This document shows, piece by piece, positions 1 through 5,883 of a stretch of DNA of 9,094 bases. Under the pieces are notes generated by a model. That model saw only the letters and a list, made by a program, of their open reading frames with translations. It ran no database searches and was not told the origin of the DNA. Source of the stretch: Ghiorsea sp. (lineage in GTDB: Bacteria; Pseudomonadota; Zetaproteobacteria; Mariprofundales; Mariprofundaceae); assembly GCA_027053695.1 (NCBI GenBank), contig JALUHL010000153.1:1-9094 (forward strand). Direction: 5' to 3'. Made by a program: the position numbers and the translations under genes. Within the stretch, counting starts at the first letter, position 1, and each line of letters begins with the position of its first letter.

Positions 1-753
1 GGAAGGTTGATGCTCTTCAATTTTAACACGCTCAGCAACCTCAACCTTTTCAGGCTGAATAATTTTTGGCTCTGACTTTTGAATATGCACGGGGCGTTTT
101 TTCTTTTCTTCAACCCTAGCTTCGCGCGCTTCAACGCGCACTTGTTTTTCTTTCACCTGATTGGCGACTTTGCCTTGCAGGGATTGGATAAATAGCCAGC
201 CCTGCTTCAACAGCCAGACTATGCCAACACCCACTTGCTTGATAAGCATGAGCAAGGAAACATGGGATGCAACAATAAAGCTACTGAGCAACATGGTAAT
301 CAGCATCAAATCGCGGCCTACCACATACAAGGTGTTGGTTAAGCTATGCGCAAATAAATACCCTAGCGCACCACCAGCCCCAGCTGGCAAAGCTGTGTCT
401 CCCCAGTGCGAAGCCAAAAGTGCTGAAATTGCCAGCATAAATGGCAACCAAAATAACGCTGTCCAATCACCGAAATAAGGATGTTTTTCAAAAGCAATAC
501 GATATGCCACAAGCAACCCCAGAGTGACCCAAAGCCATGAGCCATAACCAAAAAGCTGCATCAACACATCTGAAATATGTGCGCCAACAATGCCCATCAT
601 ATTTTCAGGCATCATTTCTGTGGTATTGTTAAAAGATGGGTCTTCAGGCGAGTAGCTCAAAAGCGATAAACCCAGCATGACCACAACCGCCAGCAATAAG
701 AATGCTAGCGATTCACGCCACATGGTTTTGGGGTTTAACACATCCAAACTCAA
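1..753 (-). CDS. ftsK: DNA translocase FtsK, N-terminal membrane part (truncated by window edge)
   Basis: FtsK is anchored in the inner membrane at the division septum and pumps DNA to clear and resolve the chromosome terminus. Only the first 251 codons are here; the reading frame runs off position 1 without a stop. After a short N-terminus, a hydrophobic helix (about residues 13-32) is followed by the family signature LLSYSPEDPSF (31-41), then a G-x-x-G-A motif (54-58). Further hydrophobic segments lie at about 63-88, 99-115, 128-145 and 149-182, matching the 4TM FtsK domain. From about residue 195 the chain becomes highly charged (Lys, Glu, Arg), the start of the linker. The RecA-like motor and gamma domain lie outside the window. 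I chose the TTG at 753 because GGAGG at 762-766 sits 8 bases upstream; GTG at 741 and ATG at 723 are in frame but lack such a site. The start lies 3 bases after the rnj stop codon, implying coupled expression. Confidence 0.93.
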   Translation of the reverse strand, partial: MSLDVLNPKTMWRESLAFLLLAVVVMLGLSLLSYSPEDPSFNNTTEMMPENMMGIVGAHISDVLMQLFGYGSWLWVTLGLLVAYRIAFEKHPYFGDWTALFWLPFMLAISALLASHWGDTALPAGAGGALGYLFAHSLTNTLYVVGRDLMLITMLLSSFIVASHVSLLMLIKQVGVGIVWLLKQGWLFIQSLQGKVANQVKEKQVRVEAREARVEEKKKRPVHIQKSEPKIIQPEKVEVAERVKIEEHQPS

Positions 754-756
754 GCT

Positions 757-2427
757 TTAAACCTCCAAAATGGTGGTGGCAACCATAGGCCTACGCCCCA
801 ATTTCTTTTTGCACCAGCGGCGCACAAACAAGCGAACTTCTTCCCTTGCCGCATCCATATCCGCCAAGACTTCTTGGCTTAGTCCTTCTAAATGATGGCG
901 CAAACTTGCTGCAACTTCATCTAAAATTTCTTCGGATACTTCATCACGCAATACGCCGCGTGTCAAAAGCTCGGGGATACCAATGACTTGCCCACTATGC
1001 TGATTAATCAACACCACGGCTGTGATGATGCCCTCATCCGCCAAAGAGCGTCTATCTTTGAGCACCGCATAATCAAGCTCATCGCGCCCAGAATCATCCA
1101 CAAACACAGCGCCTACATGGAAATCAGGCCCATGTTTGATGCCCGACTCACTGACTTCAACACTATGCCCATTTTCAGAAATGATCGTATTTTCAAACGG
1201 TACATTGGTGGCAACTGCCAAATGTTGATGCTCCACCAAATTGCGATATTCCCCATGCACAGGATACATATATTTCGGGCGTGTCAGCTGAATCATGGTT
1301 TTGAGTTCATGGGCTTGTGCATGACCTGACACATGCAAATGCGCTTGCCCTGCATGCAACACTCGCGCACCACGACGATAAATATGATTGAATAATCTAG
1401 CAATCAAACGCTCATTGCCTGGGATGGAAGATGATGAAAAGATAACCAAATCACCCACACCCAAATGCAACTTTGGAAAATGGTCTTGTGCAATGCGTGA
1501 TAATGCAGCTCGCCACTCACCTTGTGAACCGGTGGCAACAATCAATAGCTCGTTATCAGGAATACCTTCGGTTTGTTTGATGTTCACCACTTGATTGTCT
1601 GGGAGACTGAGACGACCCATCAATTTGCTGATTTCCACATTTTTCTCAAGGCTACGCCCTGCAAAAGCAATCTTGCGTCCATTGGCTAAAGCAGCATCAA
1701 TAATCTGCTGAATCCTGAACATATTCGATGAAAATGTGGATACAATAACTTTACCCGAGCATTGAGAAATTGCTTGCTTCAGCGGCGCACCCACACTGGA
1801 TTCACTGGGGCTAGACCCGCTTCTTGGCGAATTGGTGGAATCTGAGCATAGCAGCAGCACCCCTTCATCACCAAGCTTGGCAAACCTATGCAGTTCCGTA
1901 GAGCGCCCATCAATCGGCGAAGGGTCAAACTTAAAATCACCCGTGTGAATAATCGCGCCCAATGGCGTATGAATCGCAATAGAGACCGCATCCATAATCG
2001 AATGGGTCACAGGAATCGCCTCCACCTGAAATGAGCCCACTTGGGTGAGTGTACCATCCTCAGGCAAAGGATGAAGCTCAGCTTTATATTTGGCTTCTTC
2101 CATTTTGTTTTTCACCAAAGCCAAGGTGATGGGTGTACCCCAAACAGGCAGCTTCAATTTCGGCAAAATAAAAGGAAGACCACCAATATGGTCTTCATGA
2201 CCATGGGTTAAGACGATGCCGTGAATCTTTAAGCCCAACTCATCCAAAGCTGAAATATCAGGAATCACCACATTGATACCATGTTGCCCTGCTTCAGGAA
2301 AACCTAGCCCTATATCGACAATAATAGCTTCATCATCAATGGCATACACCATCATATTTTTGCCAAATTCACCCACGCCGCCAAAGGGGAAGCAGCGAAT
2401 GACTGGGCTAGCAGAAGCCTTTGTCAT
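757..2427 (-). CDS. rnj: Ribonuclease J
   Basis: RNase J is a metallo-beta-lactamase/beta-CASP ribonuclease with 5'-3' exonuclease and endonuclease activity in mRNA decay and rRNA maturation. At 556 residues it has the usual family length. Residue numbers here count from the ATG. The zinc-binding motif THGHEDH is at 74-80 (His75, His77, Asp79, His80), with further probable ligands at His142 and Asp164 (HTGDF). The beta-CASP part holds STFSSN (230-235), ATGSQGE (298-304), HLHVSGH (363-369) and PVHGEYR (389-395). A C-terminal domain ends in the typical KKxxGRRPMV stretch. No active-site residue appears to be missing. The ATG at 2427 overlaps the pyrE stop by one base (TGATG). A TTG immediately upstream (2430) is in frame; GAGG at 2437-2440 lies 6 bases from the TTG and 9 from the ATG, so the start is uncertain by one codon. 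Its position just before ftsK suggests co-transcription. Confidence 0.96.
   Translation of the reverse strand: MTKASASPVIRCFPFGGVGEFGKNMMVYAIDDEAIIVDIGLGFPEAGQHGINVVIPDISALDELGLKIHGIVLTHGHEDHIGGLPFILPKLKLPVWGTPITLALVKNKMEEAKYKAELHPLPEDGTLTQVGSFQVEAIPVTHSIMDAVSIAIHTPLGAIIHTGDFKFDPSPIDGRSTELHRFAKLGDEGVLLLCSDSTNSPRSGSSPSESSVGAPLKQAISQCSGKVIVSTFSSNMFRIQQIIDAALANGRKIAFAGRSLEKNVEISKLMGRLSLPDNQVVNIKQTEGIPDNELLIVATGSQGEWRAALSRIAQDHFPKLHLGVGDLVIFSSSSIPGNERLIARLFNHIYRRGARVLHAGQAHLHVSGHAQAHELKTMIQLTRPKYMYPVHGEYRNLVEHQHLAVATNVPFENTIISENGHSVEVSESGIKHGPDFHVGAVFVDDSGRDELDYAVLKDRRSLADEGIITAVVLINQHSGQVIGIPELLTRGVLRDEVSEEILDEVAASLRHHLEGLSQEVLADMDAAREEVRLFVRRWCKKKLGRRPMVATTILEV
762..766 (-). promoter_or_regulatory. 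Shine-Dalgarno site that sets the TTG start of ftsK
   Basis: GGAGG, read on the minus strand, lies inside the last codons of rnj and ends 8 bases before TTG at 753. No comparable site precedes the later in-frame GTG (741) or ATG (723), so this site decides the ftsK start. Confidence 0.75.
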
Positions 2428-3005
2428 CAAGCATTGCCTCGGCTACCCGGTTTCACAGCAGGCAAACCTTCTTTGCACATCGGGCATGTATCAGGTGCAT
2501 ACGTTTCCACATCCAATGCAATCACTGTATGGTGTGGTATGTCAAAGCGCCCATCTTGCTGCGGCGCTCTGTCCACCACTGCCAAAACAGTGGTCGGTTT
2601 ACCACCATATTCACGAACAACAGCAATACATTCGCACACTGAGCCACCCGTGGTAATCACATCTTCAACCACCAAAAGCTTAGCACCTTCAGGTATAGAA
2701 AAACCTCGGCGCATTTGCATTTCGCCTTCTTTACGCTCGGTAAAAATAAAAGGTTTATCCAGTTGCCTTGCCACTTCTTGACCAATGACTAGCCCGCCAA
2801 TCGCAGGCGATACCACCATATCATAATCATCAGGATTGATGGTTTTCACCAGCTCCGTTGCCAATGCTGTGGCATGACTGGGATGCATCAGCACCAATGC
2901 GGATTGCAAATATCTAGCTGAATGCCTGCCGCTGGATAACACAAAATGACCTTGTAGCAGTGCGCCAGCATCTTCATACATATTGAGCATGTCTTGTTCT
3001 GTCAC
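2427..3005 (-). CDS. pyrE: Orotate phosphoribosyltransferase (Thermus-type branch)
   Basis: PyrE joins orotate to PRPP to give orotidine 5'-monophosphate, the penultimate step of UMP synthesis, in the cytoplasm. The 192-residue protein has the N-terminal FVLSSGRHSARY segment (21-32), the SPAIGG segment (66-71), the catalytic-loop-like FTERKEGEMQMRRGF (88-102) and the PRPP-binding motif VVEDVITTGGS (112-122), with its acidic pair Glu114-Asp115. The tail has CPMCKEGLPAVKPGSR (174-189), a short cysteine-pair extension that I recall from the Thermus-family PyrE group rather than the E. coli type. The GTG start at 3005 is supported by GGAG at 3013-3016, 7 bases upstream; the next in-frame ATG is five codons later without such a site. 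The gene begins 2 bases after the cyclophilin stop and shares one base with the rnj ATG. A neighbouring pyrF or other pyrimidine gene is not present in the window. Confidence 0.95.
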   Translation of the reverse strand: MTEQDMLNMYEDAGALLQGHFVLSSGRHSARYLQSALVLMHPSHATALATELVKTINPDDYDMVVSPAIGGLVIGQEVARQLDKPFIFTERKEGEMQMRRGFSIPEGAKLLVVEDVITTGGSVCECIAVVREYGGKPTTVLAVVDRAPQQDGRFDIPHHTVIALDVETYAPDTCPMCKEGLPAVKPGSRGNA

Positions 3006-3007
3006 GT

Positions 3008-3589
3008 TTATTCTCCAGCTTGCACAAGCGTCATTTTCTTAATGATGCTTCCATTATGCAAGTCATCCACAAATTCCATGCCATCCGTCACTTGACCAAA
3101 AATGGTATATTGCCCATCCAAATGCGGTTGTGGCGCGTAGCAAATATAGAACTGACTTCCCGCTGAATCAGGGTCGGAAGAACGCGCCATCGCCAATGTA
3201 CCACGCACATGTTTTTTATTATTAAACTCTGCTTTTAGTGAATATCCAGGGCCACCCATGCCTGTGCCATCAGGGTCGCCGCCTTGCGCCATAAAGCCTG
3301 GAATCACACGATGAAACGTTAGACCATCATAGAATCCTTTTTTGATAAGCTTCTTAAATGCTTCCACAGTATTCGGCGCCACATCAGGGTACAATTCCAT
3401 GGTTACTGTGCCATTTTCCAATTCCATTGTTACGATATTACTATCACTCATTTTCTGCTCCTTATTTTGCGTATGTTGTTGTTTGTCTTGAGCTACTGCG
3501 GCTGTTGTGGGCTGTTGCAAAGCATTCAAGCCCAATGCTCCCAATGCAATACCAACCACAAAACCAACGATTAAACTTTTTGTGTCCAT
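3008..3589 (-). CDS. Cyclophilin-type peptidyl-prolyl cis-trans isomerase, probably exported or membrane-anchored
   Basis: Cyclophilins speed cis-trans isomerisation of X-Pro bonds during protein folding. The 193-residue product has a Lys4-led hydrophobic segment (about 6-24) and a possible signal-peptidase site AVA-Q (31-34), so it is either secreted to the periplasm or held by its N-terminus. A Gln/Lys-rich spacer (about 34-46) leads to the catalytic domain (about 51-193). Key residues are visible: FHRVIPGFMAQGGD (92-105) with catalytic Arg94, then Phe99, Met100, Gln102; SQFYI (145-149) with Phe147; and HLDGQYTIFG (156-165). His156 replaces the Trp of cyclosporin-sensitive eukaryotic forms, as is common in bacteria. 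ATG at 3589 has AGGAG at 3598-3602, 8 bases upstream, and overlaps the end of truB by 19 bases. A second start within the gene is listed separately. The family contains ppiA- and ppiB-named members; I cannot assign one. Confidence 0.93.
   Translation of the reverse strand: MDTKSLIVGFVVGIALGALGLNALQQPTTAAVAQDKQQHTQNKEQKMSDSNIVTMELENGTVTMELYPDVAPNTVEAFKKLIKKGFYDGLTFHRVIPGFMAQGGDPDGTGMGGPGYSLKAEFNNKKHVRGTLAMARSSDPDSAGSQFYICYAPQPHLDGQYTIFGQVTDGMEFVDDLHNGSIIKKMTLVQAGE
3449..3463 (-). promoter_or_regulatory. Possible internal ribosome binding site and ATG for a short cytoplasmic cyclophilin
   Basis: AAGGAG at 3458-3463 lies 6 bases before an in-frame ATG (3449-3451, Met47). Starting there would give a 147-residue protein beginning MSDSNIV, with the complete isomerase domain but without the hydrophobic N-terminus. 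The site is at least as good as the one for the full-length start. Whether it is used cannot be told from sequence; it could also be a remnant of an ancestral cytoplasmic gene that gained an upstream signal. Confidence 0.5.
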
Positions 3590-4515
3590 GCCATCTTCTC
3601 CTGTGCTGTGGGTAAAACGCGCTCAGGTTGCAACACGCTTATTGGCTGTTGAAACCGCGCTGTACCCAACACCATATCATCATAACTCACGCAGCATAAA
3701 GCTTGGTCGCTTATGTTAGCATCCCATCGCAAGCGTTGTCCTAACACGAAACGCATGGCTTCATCTTCGCCTAACTTCACCTGCGGCAAGTCACGCAACC
3801 AAATTTGTAACGGGAGAATACACGCTTCTTTCTTTTCTTCCAGTTCTGCTAAGCCCACCATCATTTCCGCAGGCCAACCACCACTGCTCACTCGCCTAAG
3901 CATAGTCACACAACCACCAACACCCAAGGCCAAACCAATATCTCTAGCCAAAGAGCGGATATAGGTGCCTTTGCTACAATCCACCGCTAAAGTGACAACA
4001 TCACCTTCATAATGGAGTAATTCAATAGATTTGATTTCAATCGCTCTGGCTTGCAAATGCACCTGCTCACCTTGTCTGGCTAAAGCATGTGCGCGTTTTC
4101 CATTCACTCGAATTGCAGAATATGCCGGTGGCGTTTGTTGGATTTCACCCACGAATAATTTTAATGCATCTTCTAATTGCGCTTGTAAAACTTGGATGTT
4201 ATCAAACTTTTCTACTGTCTCACCTTCTAAATCTAAGGTATCGGTTTGAAAGGATAAATCAAAGCTGACTTCATAGCTTTTTTCAGCATGCAAGCCCAAG
4301 CCTGAAAAGCGCGTTGCATCGCCCAACAAAATGGGAAGCATGCCTGTTGCCAAAGGGTCTAATGTACCTGCATGCCCTGCTTTGGGTCGTTGTTTTCTGT
4401 TTTTTTGTTCGGGTTTTGCAAACAAATGAATCACATGATTCACTGCCTTGCGCGAGGTCCAGCCTTTGGGTTTATCAAAAAAGAGTACACCGCATGGGTG
4501 TTGGGCTGTGCTCAT
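3571..4515 (-). CDS. truB: tRNA pseudouridine-55 synthase TruB
   Basis: TruB converts uridine 55 in the T-loop of tRNAs to pseudouridine. The 314-residue length fits the family. The N-terminal FFDKPKGWTS motif (12-21) is followed by GHAGTLDPLATG (47-58), where Asp53 is the catalytic nucleophile. Tyr81 in KSYEV, the PPAYSAIRVNGKRAHALAR segment (129-147), the CSKGTYIRSLARDIG segment (180-194) and the LRRVSSG motif (206-212) complete the catalytic core. A C-terminal region from about 246 to 304 resembles the PUA-type RNA-binding domain. The ATG at 4515 overlaps the stop of the preceding phosphoesterase gene by four bases (ATGA). No clear Shine-Dalgarno site is visible, so translation probably depends on reinitiation after the upstream gene. 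The last six codons overlap the cyclophilin start and carry its ribosome binding site. Confidence 0.97.
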   Translation of the reverse strand: MSTAQHPCGVLFFDKPKGWTSRKAVNHVIHLFAKPEQKNRKQRPKAGHAGTLDPLATGMLPILLGDATRFSGLGLHAEKSYEVSFDLSFQTDTLDLEGETVEKFDNIQVLQAQLEDALKLFVGEIQQTPPAYSAIRVNGKRAHALARQGEQVHLQARAIEIKSIELLHYEGDVVTLAVDCSKGTYIRSLARDIGLALGVGGCVTMLRRVSSGGWPAEMMVGLAELEEKKEACILPLQIWLRDLPQVKLGEDEAMRFVLGQRLRWDANISDQALCCVSYDDMVLGTARFQQPISVLQPERVLPTAQEKMAWTQKV

Positions 4516-5507
4516 GTTGAAGAATCAGTACCCACAAAAACCGCGCCCACAACTTGACGAACTTTGGCATATACATCTTCCAGACTTCCCGAAACCGCAC
4601 AACCTGCAGCATACTTATGACCGCCACCACCAAGGCTTGCCGCCACAGCGCCCACATCACGCCCAGCTTTACCTCTAAAGCTTACCTTCCAACGGTTGCC
4701 ATGTTCAGGGCGAATAAATACCACGATTTCAACCCCTTCAATGGTGCGGCTGACATCAATAAAACCTTCAGTGTCTTCATTGTCTGCGCCAGTATCATCA
4801 AGCATGGCTTGAGTAACATGCATCCATGCCGAACGACCGTCATCTTCCATGGATAAAGTTTGCAAGGCTAGAGTTAGCAATTCCAAGCGTGCTAATGGCT
4901 GGCTATTGTATATTGCTTCTGCCGCCACAGAAGGCTCTGCACCTGCTTCAATCAAGTCTGCCGTCATACGATGCACGTCTGCATTGACTCTATCCAAATG
5001 AAAGCTCGCTGTATCCGTTAAAACTGCTGCATAAATGCCTTCTGCGCTGGCTTTGCATAAAGATTGGCCAAGATGCTGAATCAAATCAAACATCATAGCA
5101 CCCGTGGCACAATAATCTGAATTGACCACATTGATATCGCCATAATCAGGGTTGCTTGCATGGTGGTCGATATTGATTAAGGTTTTGCCCGCAAACATTT
5201 CATCGGCAAAACCAAGCCTAGATTGTGCGCCTGCATCCAAAGCAACTACGGTGTCCACAGTAGATACATCAGGGTTATCACCCACTTGAATCAAATCAGA
5301 ACCCGTTAAATACTTACAAATACGGGGCACCACATCGCGGTTAAACATCGATACTTGAATACCCATGTTTTCAAGCGTGTGAAACAATGCCAACTCAGAG
5401 CCAATGCCATCGGCATCTGAATTGCAGTGGGTGGTGAGCATCACATGCTTGGATGCTTTGAGTTGTGCAACAATCGCAGACCAATCTTGTTCAGGAAATA
5501 AAATCAT
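4512..5507 (-). CDS. nrnA: DHH/DHHA1 phosphoesterase, probable nanoRNase or pAp phosphatase (NrnA-like)
   Basis: Members of this family degrade 2-5 nucleotide RNAs and/or dephosphorylate 3'-phosphoadenosine 5'-phosphate, using manganese. The 331-residue protein shows the DHH motifs in order: motif I THCNSDADGIGS (26-37) with His27, Asp31 and Asp33; motif II ALDAG (89-93) with Asp91; motif III NIDHHASN (112-119) with the naming Asp114-His115-His116; and motif IV VLTDTASFH (162-170) with Asp165. The DHHA1 substrate-binding domain ends in GGGGHKYAAG (293-302). Motif I differs a little from the common PDGDAIGS form, but the two aspartates are in place. The ATG at 5507 is the first plausible start after an in-frame stop at 5517-5519; the Shine-Dalgarno match is poor. 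It follows rbfA by 19 bases and overlaps truB by four. Placement between rbfA and truB matches nrnA in several bacterial groups. Substrate choice between nanoRNA, pAp and cyclic dinucleotide products is inferred, not seen. Confidence 0.9.
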   Translation of the reverse strand: MILFPEQDWSAIVAQLKASKHVMLTTHCNSDADGIGSELALFHTLENMGIQVSMFNRDVVPRICKYLTGSDLIQVGDNPDVSTVDTVVALDAGAQSRLGFADEMFAGKTLINIDHHASNPDYGDINVVNSDYCATGAMMFDLIQHLGQSLCKASAEGIYAAVLTDTASFHLDRVNADVHRMTADLIEAGAEPSVAAEAIYNSQPLARLELLTLALQTLSMEDDGRSAWMHVTQAMLDDTGADNEDTEGFIDVSRTIEGVEIVVFIRPEHGNRWKVSFRGKAGRDVGAVAASLGGGGHKYAAGCAVSGSLEDVYAKVRQVVGAVFVGTDSST

Positions 5508-5526
5508 AGAAAAATGTTAGCCTGTA

Positions 5527-5880
5527 TCATTTGATGCCCTGCATGGCATCCATGGCATCCAACACGCCATGGGTTTTATCCAAAGCATCATCCCAGCGAA
5601 AGACCAACTCAGGCAAACGCTTTTTCGGCATAGCTTTGCGCAATAAGTGCGACAGATGTGGGCTAAGCTTGTTCAAACGCCGTACGCATTCTTTTTCATC
5701 CACAGGCATCATGCTATACACATAAGCAAGCGCATGTCCTTGCGCATCGGTTAAATCCAAGCGCGTTAAGCTAATCCCCATCAACATGGGGTCTTCAACT
5801 TCACGCTGCAAAAGCGTGGTCAACAAACGGTGGAAATCCGTTTGAAAACGACTAAGCGCAGGTGATTTCAATGCTTTCAT
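5527..5880 (-). CDS. rbfA: Ribosome-binding factor A
   Basis: RbfA is a small KH-like-fold protein that binds immature 30S subunits and helps 16S rRNA 5'-end processing, particularly in the cold. The 117-residue protein has the usual length. Family features are the N-terminal helix with LLTTLLQREVEDPMLMGISLTRLDL (about 19-43), where the E-x-x-DP turn before the first strand is characteristic; the strand ALAYVYSMMP (50-59); and the C-terminal PELVFRWDDALDKTHGVLDAM (90-110), which corresponds to the conserved P-x-L-x-F-x-x-D segment. The ATG at 5880 lies 3 bases after the infB stop (TAA-ACC-ATG). No Shine-Dalgarno sequence precedes it, so translational coupling to infB is likely. The extreme C-terminus contains a small tandem duplication, listed separately. 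Confidence 0.93.
   Translation of the reverse strand: MKALKSPALSRFQTDFHRLLTTLLQREVEDPMLMGISLTRLDLTDAQGHALAYVYSMMPVDEKECVRRLNKLSPHLSHLLRKAMPKKRLPELVFRWDDALDKTHGVLDAMDAMQGIK
5542..5559 (-). repeat. 9-bp tandem duplication at the 3' end of rbfA
   Basis: CATGGCATC occurs twice in tandem on the plus strand. On the coding strand this encodes Asp-Ala-Met twice near the RbfA C-terminus. It keeps the frame and probably reflects replication slippage in a tolerant tail. Confidence 0.85.
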
Positions 5881-5883
5881 GGT

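Noticed and set aside
363..551. A 62-codon minus-strand open frame
   Set aside because: It is in a different frame from the ftsK reading frame, which covers this region with a convincing membrane-domain signature. The short product has no family features.
2273..2781. Three overlapping plus-strand open frames across the rnj-pyrE junction
   Set aside because: They lie antisense to two well supported genes, have no plausible ribosome binding sites in an otherwise single-strand cluster, and show no domain.
5881..5883. Search for promoters or terminators in the intergenic gaps
   Set aside because: All gaps are between 2 and 19 bases or are overlaps. There is no room for a hairpin with a T-run or a promoter, and I could not support one inside the coding regions by eye.
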